Of a stretch of 64,000 nucleotides of DNA, positions 50,419 through 59,244 are shown in pieces. Location of the stretch: the NCBI RefSeq assembly GCF_009301415.1, contig NZ_CP045074.1, positions 186,001-250,000 of the forward strand, read 5' to 3'. A program made the position numbers and the translations under genes. Each line of letters begins with the position of its first letter. Positions within the stretch are counted from its first letter, which is position 1. The stretch comes from Paracoccus kondratievae. GTDB taxonomy: Bacteria > Pseudomonadota > Alphaproteobacteria > Rhodobacterales > Rhodobacteraceae. Below the pieces are notes generated by a model. It did no database searches. It was not told the DNA's origin and was given only the letters and a program-made list of their open reading frames with translations.

Positions 50419-51102
50419 ATGATTGAGATCCGCAATCTTTCCAAAAGCTTTACCCTGCATAATCAGGGCAGCGCAGCCATCCCGGTCATGGCGGACGCGC
50501 ATCTTGAGGTCGCCCCCGGCGAATGCGTCGGGCTGATCGGCCGTTCGGGTGCGGGGAAATCGACACTGATGCGCATGGTCTATGGCAATTACCTTGCCCA
50601 GGAGGGCTCGATCCGGGTCGGGGATCTGGATGTCGTCAGCGCCGAACCGCGCCAGATCATCGCCCTGCGCCGCGCGGTGCTGGGCCATGTCAGCCAGTTT
50701 CTGCGCGTCGTGCCGCGGGTTCCAACGCTGGAGGTCGTGGCCGAGCCGCTGTTGCGCCTTGGCGTGCCGGCGGATCAGGCCCGCGCCCGGGCAGCCCGGC
50801 TGCTTACCCGTTTAAACATCCCCGAACGGCTGTGGACGCTGTCGCCGACCACATTCTCGGGCGGCGAACAACAGCGGGTGAACATCGCCCGCGGCTTTGT
50901 CCACGACTACCCGGCGCTGCTGCTGGACGAGCCGACGGCAAGCCTTGACGCCCGCAACCGCGAAGAGGTCCTGCGCCTGATCGAAGAGGCCAAGGCCCGG
51001 GGTGCGGCCATCCTTGGCATTTTCCACGATGAGGCAGCGCGCGACCGCGTTTGTGACCGCCTGGTCGATGTGACCGCCTTTACCCCGGGACTGGCGGCAT
51101 GA
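50419..51102 (+). CDS. phnL: C-P lyase-associated ABC-type protein PhnL
   Basis: A 227-residue ATP-binding protein. Motifs are Walker A Gly-Arg-Ser-Gly-Ala-Gly-Lys-Ser-Thr (about residues 43-51), [12 protein letters not shown] (PhnL hallmark), signature Phe-Ser-Gly-Gly-Glu-Gln-Gln-Arg and Leu-Asp-Glu-Pro-Thr-Ala-Ser-Leu-Asp. It forms an ATPase pair with PhnK on the core complex and overlaps phnN by 4 bases. Confidence 0.94.
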   Translation: MIEIRNLSKSFTLHNQGSAAIPVMADAHLEVAPGECVGLIGRSGAGKSTLMRMVYGNYLAQEGSIRVGDLDVVSAEPRQIIALRRAVLGHVSQFLRVVPRVPTLEVVAEPLLRLGVPADQARARAARLLTRLNIPERLWTLSPTTFSGGEQQRVNIARGFVHDYPALLLDEPTASLDARNREEVLRLIEEAKARGAAILGIFHDEAARDRVCDRLVDVTAFTPGLAA

Positions 51103-51632
51103 GCCGGCATCTGGTCGCGGTAGTCGGCCCCTCGGGCGCGGGCAAGGATCTGCTGATGGTGCTGGCCTGCAAGGCGCGGCCCGATCTGCGGGCCGCGCGC
51201 CGCGTGATTACCCGCCCCAGCGAGGCAGGAGGCGAAGATTTCGAAGGCGTCAGCGATGCCGAATTCACCGCCCGGGCACAGGCCGGAGCTTTTGCGCTGC
51301 ATTGGCGCGCGCATGGGCTGGGCTACGGCATCCCGGTCGAGGCGCTGTCGGGCGATGGCACGCTGCTGTTTAACGCAAGCCGCGCGGTTCTGGCCGAGGC
51401 GCAGGCACGCTTTCCCGACCTTGCCGTGGTGCTGGTCACCGCCCCGCCCGAGGTGCTGGCGCGCAGGCTGGCCGGGCGCGGACGCGAAAGCGGTCCCGAT
51501 CAGGCGGCACGGCTGGCGCGGGCGGATTTCCCGCTACCGCCCGGCATCACCCCGCGTATCGTGATAAACGACTCTACCCCCGCTGAGGGGCTGGCGCGGT
51601 TTCTTGCCGCGCTTCAGCCCGAAAGGGCATAG
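51099..51632 (+). CDS. phnN: Ribose 1,5-bisphosphokinase
   Basis: A 177-residue guanylate-kinase-like enzyme with P-loop Gly-Pro-Ser-Gly-Ala-Gly-Lys-Asp (residues 10-17) and Ala-Arg-Arg-Val-Ile-Thr-Arg-Pro near residue 33. It phosphorylates ribose 1,5-bisphosphate to PRPP, salvaging the product of phosphonate breakdown. The last 19 bases overlap the opposite-strand DUF1045 gene. Confidence 0.93.
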   Translation: MSRHLVAVVGPSGAGKDLLMVLACKARPDLRAARRVITRPSEAGGEDFEGVSDAEFTARAQAGAFALHWRAHGLGYGIPVEALSGDGTLLFNASRAVLAEAQARFPDLAVVLVTAPPEVLARRLAGRGRESGPDQAARLARADFPLPPGITPRIVINDSTPAEGLARFLAALQPERA

Positions 51633-52294
51633 CGATGCAGCAGGCGGAAACGCCCATCCTCGCCCTCGCCAAAAAGGCACAGTTCGGCCAGCCGGAATGG
51701 TCTGGGCAGGACCGGGGCGAAATGCGCATCAAGGACCCGCGCCGCCTCGCTTGCCAGCGGTTCATCCAGCCGGTCCGAGAGGGTCAGGTGAAAGCGGAAC
51801 TCGTCCATCACATAGGGATAGCCCCAAAGGTCCAGCAGCTCACGCTGGCGCGGCGTCAGAAGGTCGGGGCGGCGGCGGGCAATCTCGGCCTCGGTCAGGG
51901 GTGCGCGAAACCCGTCAAGCGCGGCAACCACCGTCGCAGCAAGGGTTTGCAGGGGGGTCGTGTCGCCCTGCGGGATCAGCGCCAGAAAACCGCCAAGGCT
52001 TGCCAGTTTCAGCCCGGACAGGGTTACGGGGGCAAGCTGCGCGGCAAGCCGGCTCAGCGCGTCATGCAAGCCCCCGGCATCGCGGCCCTCGGCCAGCCGG
52101 AAAGGCGGCTTCAACGTGCCGTGAAAACCGTATCTGCGCGGATCGCGCGTGATGTCAGCCGCAGGCAGGCCCAGATCGGGCTGTTCAACGGCTTGACCAG
52201 TGGCGGCATCCCAGCCCAGCCACGCGCTGGCATGACGGGCAAAGGCACCCTCGGGCGGGGCGTAATAGATGGCGTAACGCTTCATATCTTCCAT
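51614..52294 (-). CDS. DUF1045 protein with 2H-phosphoesterase motifs, in the phn cluster
   Basis: A 226-residue protein of the DUF1045 family often found in phosphonate operons. Two His-x-Thr motifs, Phe-His58-Gly-Thr60 and Phe-His169-Leu-Thr171, match the paired catalytic motifs of 2H phosphoesterases. That superfamily opens cyclic phosphates or RNA 2',3' links. The phn set here has no PhnP, the enzyme that opens ribose cyclic phosphate in E. coli, so this protein is a candidate to do that step; this is inference. It runs opposite to the phn genes, overlapping phnN by 19 bases. The ATG at 52294 or the one 3 codons later may be used. Confidence 0.85.
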   Translation of the reverse strand: MEDMKRYAIYYAPPEGAFARHASAWLGWDAATGQAVEQPDLGLPAADITRDPRRYGFHGTLKPPFRLAEGRDAGGLHDALSRLAAQLAPVTLSGLKLASLGGFLALIPQGDTTPLQTLAATVVAALDGFRAPLTEAEIARRRPDLLTPRQRELLDLWGYPYVMDEFRFHLTLSDRLDEPLASEAARVLDAHFAPVLPRPFRLAELCLFGEGEDGRFRLLHRYALSG

Positions 52295-52316
52295 GCGCAG
52301 GCTCTTAGCGGTCGTG

Positions 52317-52334
52317 TGTCACAGCACTGTGACA
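52317..52334. promoter_or_regulatory. Palindrome / possible PHO box between DUF1045 gene and phnM
   Basis: TGTCACAG and CTGTGACA form perfect 8-base arms around CA. The same stretch reads as two units, GTGTCAC and CTGTGAC, 11 bases apart, as in PhoB sites. It lies 56 bases before phnM and 23 before the divergent DUF1045 gene, so it could serve both. Confidence 0.55.
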
Positions 52335-52389
52335 TGCCGGTGGCATTCAGCCCGCCCATCTACCCGGACGCAAGACAGGACGAAAGACG

Positions 52390-53532
52390 ATGACCGAAAC
52401 CATCCTTGCCAATGCCACTCTGATCCTGCCCGATGAGGTGATCCGGGGCACGCTGCGCATGACCGAAGGCCGCATCTCTGCCATCGACCATGGCAGCGCC
52501 GTGCCCGCGGGCGCGATCGACTGCCAGGGCGATCTGGTCCTGCCCGGCCTGATCGAACTGCACACCGACAACCTGGAGCGCCACATCCAGCCGCGTCCCA
52601 AGGTGAACTGGCCACATCAGGCCGCAATCCTTGCCCATGACAGCGAACTGGCAAGCGTCGGCATCACCACGGTATTCGATGCGCTGCGCGTCGGTTCGGC
52701 CGTGTCAGGCGGCGGGTCGGAACACGGCGAATACGCCCGCGCCATGGCCGATGAGATCCTTGAACTGCGCGCGATGGGCGCGCTCAAGATCAGTCATTTC
52801 CTGCATCTGCGCGCCGAGGTCTGCTCGGAAACGCTGGTGACCGAGATGGCAAAATTCGGGCCGGGTGACCGCATCGGTATCGTCAGCCTGATGGACCACA
52901 CCCCGGGAGAACGCCAGTTCCGCGATCTTGAAAAGCTCAGGGAATATGTCTGCGGCAAGCATGGCCTGTCGGACGAAGGCTTTGCCGATCACGTCGCCAG
53001 CCAGCGCGCCCTGCGCGAACGCGTGGGCCCGCTGCATGAGGCAACGGCGGTGGCCGAGGCGCGGCGCTATGGCGCGGTGCTGGCCAGCCATGACGACACC
53101 ACTGCGGGACAGGTCGCGGTCTCGGCCGGGCATGGCGCGCATTTCGCCGAATTCCCCACCACACCCGAGGCCGCCCGCGCCTGCCGTGACCATGGCATCC
53201 GGGTGATGATGGGGGCGCCGAACCTGATCCGGGGCGGCAGCCATTCCGGCAATGTCGCCGCAGCCGAACTGGCCGAGGCAGGTTTGCTTGACATTCTGTC
53301 CTCGGATTACGTGCCCTCGTCGCTGCTATCCGGGGCGCTGCTTCTGGGCGATCTGTGGGGCGACATGGCACGGGGTATCTCCACAGTTACCCGCGCGCCC
53401 GCCGAGGCGACCGGCCTTGACGACCGTGGCCGGCTTGAGCCGGGCGCGCGGGCCGATGTGATCCGCGTCGCCCGTATCGGTAAGGGCGCAGCACTGCGGG
53501 GTGCCTGGGTTCAGGCCAACCGCGTCGCCTAA
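52390..53532 (+). CDS. phnM: Alpha-D-ribose 1-methylphosphonate 5-triphosphate diphosphatase
   Basis: A 380-residue amidohydrolase. Metal-ligand motifs visible are Gly-Leu-Ile-Glu-Leu-His-Thr-Asp-Asn (about residues 53-61, with the Thr-Asp-Asn variation typical of PhnM), Leu-Met-Asp-His-Thr-Pro-Gly and Ala-Ser-His-Asp-Asp-Thr. It removes pyrophosphate before PhnJ acts. It is separated from phnN by the DUF1045 gene and must have its own promoter. Confidence 0.95.
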   Translation: MTETILANATLILPDEVIRGTLRMTEGRISAIDHGSAVPAGAIDCQGDLVLPGLIELHTDNLERHIQPRPKVNWPHQAAILAHDSELASVGITTVFDALRVGSAVSGGGSEHGEYARAMADEILELRAMGALKISHFLHLRAEVCSETLVTEMAKFGPGDRIGIVSLMDHTPGERQFRDLEKLREYVCGKHGLSDEGFADHVASQRALRERVGPLHEATAVAEARRYGAVLASHDDTTAGQVAVSAGHGAHFAEFPTTPEAARACRDHGIRVMMGAPNLIRGGSHSGNVAAAELAEAGLLDILSSDYVPSSLLSGALLLGDLWGDMARGISTVTRAPAEATGLDDRGRLEPGARADVIRVARIGKGAALRGAWVQANRVA

Positions 53533-53547
53533 GCGCCCCTGGCGGAT

Positions 53548-53570
53548 GGTCCCGCCCTGACGGCGGGACC
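53548..53570. terminator. Bidirectional terminator-like hairpin between phnM and the next operon
   Basis: GGTCCCGCC and GGCGGGACC form a perfect 9-bp stem with a 5-base loop in the 48-base gap between two converging operons. There is no T tract. Confidence 0.6.
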
Positions 53571-53580
53571 GAACGGCCGC

Positions 53581-54540
53581 TTAGAACGGGCTGTCAGGAT
53601 AATAGAACTGTCCGGCGTTCTCGGGCGTGATCAGCCGGCTGCTGATGATAAAGCGGCCGGTCATCGGCGAGTTTGAGACAAAATTCAGCGCCGTCATTTC
53701 AATCGCGGCGGAAATAAGCGCCGGAGGATAGGTCACATTGACCGGCAGCTGCTTGTCACCATCCATGATGCGCTTGACGATTTCCTTCATCCCGGCGCCG
53801 CCGATCACCCACATCTCATCCTGGCGGTTCGCGGCGGAAATCGCCTCGAGCACGCCCAGGGCCATGTCGTCATCAGCCGCCCAGACCGCGTCGATCCTGG
53901 GGTATTTGGCCAGATAGTCCTGCATCACCGCAAAGGCGTCGTCACGGTTCCAGTTGCCATGCTGCATGTCGAGGATTTCTACCTCGGAACCCTCCAGCGC
54001 CTTTTGGAAGGCCTCGACCCGCTCATTATCAAGCGTGGTTGGAATGCCGCGCAGGACGACGACCTTGGAACCCGGCTCAAGATGTTCACGGAAATATTCG
54101 CCCGCGACACGGCCAAAGGCGGTGTTGTCTCCCGCGACATACAGATCCTCGATCCCCTCCTGGCTAAGGCCCCGGTCAACCACGGTCACGAACTTGCCCG
54201 CGTCCTTGACGGCCTTGACCGGTGCGGTCAGCGGCTCGGATTCAAAGGGCAGGACCACCAGCGCGTCGATATTGCGGGTGGCCATCATGTCTTCGATGTC
54301 ATTGACCTGTTTGGCCGCATCGCCAGCCGTCGACAGCACGAATTCAAGGTTCGGATAGGTCTCGCCCAGCCGTTTGATCGTGTCCTGAGCATGCCAGTTC
54401 AGCCCGCCCATGAACCCATGCGTCGCCGACGGGATCGACACGCCGATGATCTTTTTCTCGCCGTCCTGCGCAAAGGCGGCGCTACCCATTCCCATGGCCG
54501 CGACCAGCGCGGCGGCCTTCATCAGGCTTCTGCGTTTCAT
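53581..54540 (-). CDS. Sugar/polyol ABC transporter binding protein (ribose type)
   Basis: A 319-residue periplasmic binding protein of the RbsB-like type 1 fold with a Sec signal (about residues 1-25, ending in Phe-Ala). The mature chain starts Ile-Ile-Gly-Val-Ser-Ile-Pro-Ser-Ala-Thr-His-Gly-Phe-Met-Gly-Gly, and the middle has Val-Val-Leu-Pro-Phe-Glu-Ser-Glu-Pro-Leu. The ligand is unknown. It is the last gene of a leftward operon with permease, double ATPase, oxidoreductase and isomerase. Confidence 0.92.
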   Translation of the reverse strand: MKRRSLMKAAALVAAMGMGSAAFAQDGEKKIIGVSIPSATHGFMGGLNWHAQDTIKRLGETYPNLEFVLSTAGDAAKQVNDIEDMMATRNIDALVVLPFESEPLTAPVKAVKDAGKFVTVVDRGLSQEGIEDLYVAGDNTAFGRVAGEYFREHLEPGSKVVVLRGIPTTLDNERVEAFQKALEGSEVEILDMQHGNWNRDDAFAVMQDYLAKYPRIDAVWAADDDMALGVLEAISAANRQDEMWVIGGAGMKEIVKRIMDGDKQLPVNVTYPPALISAAIEMTALNFVSNSPMTGRFIISSRLITPENAGQFYYPDSPF

Positions 54541-54558
54541 CTGTTCTTTCCTCCCCAG

Positions 54559-55527
54559 TCACCGCTCCTCGGCGGCGCGTTTTTCCCGCTGCAGCACCAC
54601 AGCAAGAACGATGATGACCCCCTGGATCGCCCCATTCAGATAGGGGCTGACCAGATCGGCCAAATTCAGGATGTTGTCGATCAGCGACAGGATCAGCACG
54701 CCGACCACCGTACCCCAGACCCGGCCGCGACCACCCTTTAACGCCGTGCCGCCGATGATCACGGCGGCAATCGCCTCAAGCTCCCACAGCACCCCGGTCG
54801 AGCCCGAGGCCGAACCGAGGCGCGGCACGTAAAGGACGACCGCGATCCCGACCAGTGCGCCCAGCAGCACATAGGTCAGCAGCCGCACCCGATTCACGTC
54901 GATGGCCGAATAACGCGCCACCCGGTCGTTTGAGCCGATCGCTTCGACATGGCGGCCAAAGCGCGAATGGCGCATGATCCATTCGCCCAGCACCGCGACC
55001 ATGGCAAAGGCGATGATCGGCCAGGTGATCCAGCCGATGCCGCCATAATAGACGGGCCGGTAAAGCGTGCGCAGCCCATAATCGAGCGACAGCGTGCCCC
55101 CGTCAGCAAGCCATGTCACCAGTGAGCGGAATATGCCCATGGTGCCAAGCGTGACGATGAAAGGCTCGATCCGCGCCTTGGTGATCAGCGCACCGTTAAG
55201 GTAACCGGCAACGATACCGCCAAGGACCGCCACCGCCATGCCAAGCAGAATAGTCCCCCAATTGCTGCCCAGACCCGGCAGGGCAGCGTTCATGGCAATG
55301 ATCGCAACCCCCGCCAGAAAGGCGGCCATCGAGCCCACCGACAGATCAAGTCCACCCGCCGTGATCACGAAGGTCATGCCCACCGCGATCAGCCCGATAA
55401 AGGCCGAGCGCGCCAGCACATTGGTGATATTGGCCGGCGCCAGAAACGAGCTGTTCAGCGCCGCCCCCAGGATCACAAGGGCGATCAGCGCAACAAGCGG
55501 GCCAAGGGTATGCAGGTCGATCTTCAT
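54559..55527 (-). CDS. Sugar/polyol ABC transporter permease (RbsC type)
   Basis: A 322-residue membrane protein with about eight to ten helices. The RbsC-family blocks Thr-Ala-Gly-Gly-Leu-Asp-Leu-Ser-Val-Gly-Ser-Met (about residues 60-71) and Gly-Gly-Thr-Ala-Leu-Lys-Gly-Gly-Arg-Gly (about 262-271) are clear. It overlaps the ATPase by 4 bases and works as a homodimer with it. Confidence 0.93.
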   Translation of the reverse strand: MKIDLHTLGPLVALIALVILGAALNSSFLAPANITNVLARSAFIGLIAVGMTFVITAGGLDLSVGSMAAFLAGVAIIAMNAALPGLGSNWGTILLGMAVAVLGGIVAGYLNGALITKARIEPFIVTLGTMGIFRSLVTWLADGGTLSLDYGLRTLYRPVYYGGIGWITWPIIAFAMVAVLGEWIMRHSRFGRHVEAIGSNDRVARYSAIDVNRVRLLTYVLLGALVGIAVVLYVPRLGSASGSTGVLWELEAIAAVIIGGTALKGGRGRVWGTVVGVLILSLIDNILNLADLVSPYLNGAIQGVIIVLAVVLQREKRAAEER

Positions 55528-57008
55528 GCGGCTTCTCCGGTCACGCCCATGGCAAGGCGGACGATACGGTCTTCGGTCATCTCGCTGCCGGACAATTCTC
55601 CGGCCAGCCGCCCCTCGCGCATGACCAGCACGCGGTCGGCCAGACCGATCACTTCGGTCATCTCGCTGCTGATAACGATAAGGCTGCGGCCCTCGGCGGC
55701 AAGTTTGCGGATAAAGGCGTAGATCTGGCTTTTCGTGCCCACATCAATGCCACGCGTCGGCTCGTCGATCAGGATGATCCGCGGGTCCGACAGCATCACC
55801 TTGGCCATCAGCAGCTTTTGCTGGTTGCCGCCCGACAGTTTGCCCGCCGCAATATCGCGGCGTGGGGCACGGATATCGAATTCGCGTGTCGCCTGTTCCA
55901 GCGCCGCATCCTCGGCCCGCGTGTCGATCCGCCAGCCACCAAAACGTTCAAGCGTCGCAAGCGTCAAATTCTCACGCAGCCCTTTGTCAAGCAGCAGCCC
56001 CGCCTCTTTGCGGTCCTCGGTCAGATAGGCAAGGCCCGCGGCAAAGGCGTCGCGCAGGCTGCGGATGGCGACGGGCCTGCCCGCAACGCAGATTTCGCCG
56101 CCAGCGGGGCGCAGACCGACCAGCCCCTCGGCCAGTTCGGTGCGTCCTGAACCGATCAGCCCGGCAATGCCCAGCACCTCACCCCGACGCAGGGTGAATG
56201 AGACGTCGCGCACCCGGCCCGGCACGGTCAGACCCCGAACCTCAAGCGCGGGCTCATCACCGGACTGGCCTTTCGGCGGGTAGAAGTCCTGCAACTCACG
56301 ACCGACCATAGCGGCGGCCATGCCATCCTCGCTCAGATCACCGCGCATGGCGCGGCGCACCACGCGACCATCGCGCAGTACGGTGATGCGGTCGGCCAGA
56401 TGCGCCACCTCGTCCAGGCGGTGCGAACAGTAAAGGATCGCCACCCCCTCGGCCCTCAGGCGGTCGATCTGACGGTAAAGCGCGCCGACCTCGCGATGGG
56501 TCAGGACCGCGCTTGGCTCGTCCATGATCAGCACCCGCGCCTTGCGTGACAGGGCCTTGGCGATCTCGACCATCTGGCGGTCGGGAACCGACAGGTCGCG
56601 GATCAGCGCCCCGGGATCGACCCGGGTATCCAGTCGCGCCAGCAGCGCCGCCGTCGCCTCATGCATGGCAGCATGATCAAGCCGCCAGCCGCCAATTTCG
56701 CGCCCCAGAAACACATTCGCCGCCACCGTCAGATCGGGGGCAAGGTTGAATTCCTGATGGATGACGACAATGCCCCGGGCCTCGGCCTCGGGACCGCTGG
56801 TCAGCCGGACGGGCTGGCCGTCCAGCAGCACCTGCCCCAAAGTCGGATCCAGAAAACCGCCGAGGATCTTCATGATCGTCGATTTTCCGGCCCCGTTTTC
56901 ACCGATCAGGGCATGAACTTCGCCCGGTTCCAGCGCCAGATCGACGCCGTGCAGCACCTCGACCGGGCCAAAGCTTTTCGAGACGTTATCAAGCGCGAGT
57001 ACGGTCAT
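55524..57008 (-). CDS. Sugar/polyol ABC transporter ATPase with two ATP-binding cassettes (RbsA type)
   Basis: A 494-residue protein with two cassettes. The first has Walker A Gly-Glu-Asn-Gly-Ala-Gly-Lys-Ser-Thr (about residues 36-44) and Met-Asp-Glu-Pro-Ser-Ala. The second has the degenerate Walker A Gly-Leu-Ile-Gly-Ser-Gly-Arg-Thr-Glu and the signature Leu-Ser-Gly-Gly-Asn-Gln-Gln-Lys, as in RbsA/XylG proteins. The ATG at 57008 overlaps the stop of the oxidoreductase gene by 4 bases; a frame beginning six codons earlier has no better support. Confidence 0.93.
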   Translation of the reverse strand: MTVLALDNVSKSFGPVEVLHGVDLALEPGEVHALIGENGAGKSTIMKILGGFLDPTLGQVLLDGQPVRLTSGPEAEARGIVVIHQEFNLAPDLTVAANVFLGREIGGWRLDHAAMHEATAALLARLDTRVDPGALIRDLSVPDRQMVEIAKALSRKARVLIMDEPSAVLTHREVGALYRQIDRLRAEGVAILYCSHRLDEVAHLADRITVLRDGRVVRRAMRGDLSEDGMAAAMVGRELQDFYPPKGQSGDEPALEVRGLTVPGRVRDVSFTLRRGEVLGIAGLIGSGRTELAEGLVGLRPAGGEICVAGRPVAIRSLRDAFAAGLAYLTEDRKEAGLLLDKGLRENLTLATLERFGGWRIDTRAEDAALEQATREFDIRAPRRDIAAGKLSGGNQQKLLMAKVMLSDPRIILIDEPTRGIDVGTKSQIYAFIRKLAAEGRSLIVISSEMTEVIGLADRVLVMREGRLAGELSGSEMTEDRIVRLAMGVTGEAA

Positions 57009-58099
57009 GACCCGACCTCGACCCATGCGCCGTCCCGCGCGGCCGAGGCCTGCGTCGCGGCGATAAACGCCATGCCGGAAAGCCCGGCCTCAAGCCCCGG
57101 AACACGGTCAGCAAGGCTGGAATCACCGCGAATGATCGCCGCGATATCGCTGTAAATATTGGCGAAACCTTCCAGATACCCCTCGGGATGGCCGGGCGGG
57201 GTACGGAAAGAGGTGCTGCGGTCCTGCGCACGGGTCAGGATGCGGGCCGGACCATCCTTGGGCGACAGGATCAGTCGCTCGGGGTCGGGCAGACGCCATT
57301 CCAGCGCGGCTTGCGTCCCAAAGATACGCAGAGACAGGCCGTTTTCCTGCCCGACCGCGACCTGACTGACCCAAATGCCGCCTTTCGCGCCCGAAGCATA
57401 GCGCATAGCAATGCGGGCATCGTCATCGACCGTGCGGCCCGGAACCATGCTCGACAGATCCACCGAAAGCGCCACGGGGGTTTGCCCGGTGACGAATTGC
57501 GCCAGTTGCCAGGCATGGGTACCGATGTCGCCGATGGCACCCGCCCCGGCGCGGGCCGGATCGGTGCGCCATTCGGCCTGTTTGCTGTCTGCCTGATCAG
57601 CCAGCCAGCCTTGCAGATATTCGGCCTGTACCAGCCGGATATCCCCCAGCGCGCCTTCAGCCACAAGCGCCCGTGCCTCGCGCACCATGGGCATAGCACA
57701 ATAGTTATGGGTCAGGAAAAAGCGCGCGCCGCTGGCCTGTGCAGCCTCGGCAATCTCGCGCGCTTGTTCGGGCGTCGCGGCCAAGGGTTTATCACAGATC
57801 ACGTGAATCCCCGCGCGCAGAAAGGCTGCGGCAGGCGCGGCGTGCAGATGGTTGGGGGTGACGATGCTGACAGCCTCGATCCCGTCTTCGCGCGCGGCCT
57901 CGGCCCGGGCCATGTCGGCGAAATCGCCATAGCTGCGGATGCCCAGCCCGGCGGCGCTGGCCGCCGCCCGTTCAGGGTCCGAAGACAGCGCCCCCGCGAC
58001 CAACTGAAACCGCCCGTCCATGCGCGCAGCGATGCGGTGAATGGCGCCGATAAAAGCACCGCTGCCGCCGCCGACCATGCCCAGACGAACCGGCCTCAT
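57005..58099 (-). CDS. Gfo/Idh/MocA-family sugar or polyol oxidoreductase
   Basis: A 364-residue NAD(P)-dependent oxidoreductase. The Rossmann motif Leu-Gly-Met-Val-Gly-Gly-Gly-Ser-Gly-Ala-Phe-Ile-Gly (residues 6-18) and the Glu-Ala-Val-Ser-Ile-Val-Thr-Pro-Asn-His-Leu-His block (about 75-86) are typical. The catalytic-type Cys-Asp-Lys-Pro-Leu-Ala follows near residue 98. It resembles inositol-dehydrogenase-like enzymes; the substrate is unknown. It overlaps both neighbours by 4 bases, so it is firmly in the transporter operon. Confidence 0.92.
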   Translation of the reverse strand: MRPVRLGMVGGGSGAFIGAIHRIAARMDGRFQLVAGALSSDPERAAASAAGLGIRSYGDFADMARAEAAREDGIEAVSIVTPNHLHAAPAAAFLRAGIHVICDKPLAATPEQAREIAEAAQASGARFFLTHNYCAMPMVREARALVAEGALGDIRLVQAEYLQGWLADQADSKQAEWRTDPARAGAGAIGDIGTHAWQLAQFVTGQTPVALSVDLSSMVPGRTVDDDARIAMRYASGAKGGIWVSQVAVGQENGLSLRIFGTQAALEWRLPDPERLILSPKDGPARILTRAQDRSTSFRTPPGHPEGYLEGFANIYSDIAAIIRGDSSLADRVPGLEAGLSGMAFIAATQASAARDGAWVEVGS

Positions 58100-59148
58100 A
58101 GCCCCAGCGCCTTGTTTATGGCCGCGCGATCTACCTCGCTGGCGGCGAAATCGTCAAAAGCATGTGGCGTGACGCGAATGATGTGATCACGCACGAAACG
58201 CGCCCCCTCGCGCGCGCCGTCCTCGGGGTGTTTGAGCGCGCATTCCCACTCGACCACCGCCCAGCCGTCGAAATCATATTGCGTCAGCTTCGAAAAGATC
58301 GCGCCGAAATCCACCTGCCCATCCCCCGGGCTGCGAAAGCGGCCGGCCCGGTCGGCCCAGGGCTGATAGCCGCCATAAACACCCTGCCGCCCCGAGGGGC
58401 GGAACTCGGCATCCTTGACGTGGAACATGCGGATGCGGTCGTGATAGATGTCTATATGTTGCAGGTAATCAAGCTGTTGCAGGACATAATGCGACGGATC
58501 ATACAGCATGTTTGCCCGCGCATGACCGCCGAGACGGTCCAGAAACATCTCGAACGTCACGCCGTCGTGCAGATCCTCGCCGGGGTGGATCTCGTAACAC
58601 AGATCAACGCCCTGCTCATCAGCCAGATCCAGCAAAGGACGCCAGCGCGCAGCAAGCGTGTCAAAGGCCGTCTCAACCAGCCCCGGCGCACGCTGCGGCC
58701 AAGGATAGAGATAGGGCCAGGCAAGCGCCCCCGAAAATGTCGCCATCCGGTCAAGACCCAGCAGCCGACTGACCCGCAGCGCCCGACCAACCTGATTGAC
58801 TGCCCATTCCTGCCGCGCACGGGGATTGCCGCGCAGCGCAGGCGGCGCAAATGCATCAAAAGCCGCGTCATAGGCTGGATGAACGGCGACAAGCTGGCCT
58901 TGCAGATGGGTCGAAAGCTCGGTCACCTCGACGCCGTTCTGACGGGCGATGCCCAGAAATTCGTCCCGGTAATCGCGCGACTGCCCGGCCAGCGACAGAT
59001 CCAGCATGCGCGAATCGGTCGTCGGCACCTGCACCCCGCGATAGCCGCAATCGGCGGCCCAGCGGGTGATACCATCCCAGCTGTCAAAAGGCGCCTTGTC
59101 TGCGATGAATTGCGCCAGAAACAGCGCCGGTCCCTTGATGGTCCGCAT
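58096..59148 (-). CDS. TIM-barrel sugar phosphate isomerase/epimerase
   Basis: A 350-residue protein of the AP-endonuclease-2/xylose-isomerase-like TIM-barrel superfamily. Metal-site blocks are Cys-Tyr-Glu-Ile-His-Pro-Gly-Glu-Asp-Leu-His (about residues 184-194), Tyr-Asp-Pro-Ser-His-Tyr and Phe-His-Val-Lys-Asp-Ala-Glu (about 242-248). It is the first gene of the operon and pairs with the oxidoreductase as in inositol or erythritol-like catabolism. The compound is not identifiable. Confidence 0.9.
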   Translation of the reverse strand: MRTIKGPALFLAQFIADKAPFDSWDGITRWAADCGYRGVQVPTTDSRMLDLSLAGQSRDYRDEFLGIARQNGVEVTELSTHLQGQLVAVHPAYDAAFDAFAPPALRGNPRARQEWAVNQVGRALRVSRLLGLDRMATFSGALAWPYLYPWPQRAPGLVETAFDTLAARWRPLLDLADEQGVDLCYEIHPGEDLHDGVTFEMFLDRLGGHARANMLYDPSHYVLQQLDYLQHIDIYHDRIRMFHVKDAEFRPSGRQGVYGGYQPWADRAGRFRSPGDGQVDFGAIFSKLTQYDFDGWAVVEWECALKHPEDGAREGARFVRDHIIRVTPHAFDDFAASEVDRAAINKALGL

Positions 59149-59185
59149 GTTCCCCCTCTCTCCTCATGTGCAGGCTGCCTTGCCC

Positions 59186-59221
59186 TGCAATCGATTGCAA
59201 ACATTTTCTTGCACCCTGCAA
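59186..59221. promoter_or_regulatory. LacI-type operator pair between divergent genes
   Basis: TGCAATCGATTGCA (59186-59199) is a perfect 14-base palindrome with central CG, the classic LacI/GalR form. A second inverted repeat, TTGCA-CCC-TGCAA (59209-59221), lies 9 bases further. Both fall in the gap between the isomerase operon and the LacI gene. Confidence 0.75.
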
Positions 59222-59244
59222 GAGCGCAGGCGTAATCTTGGGTG

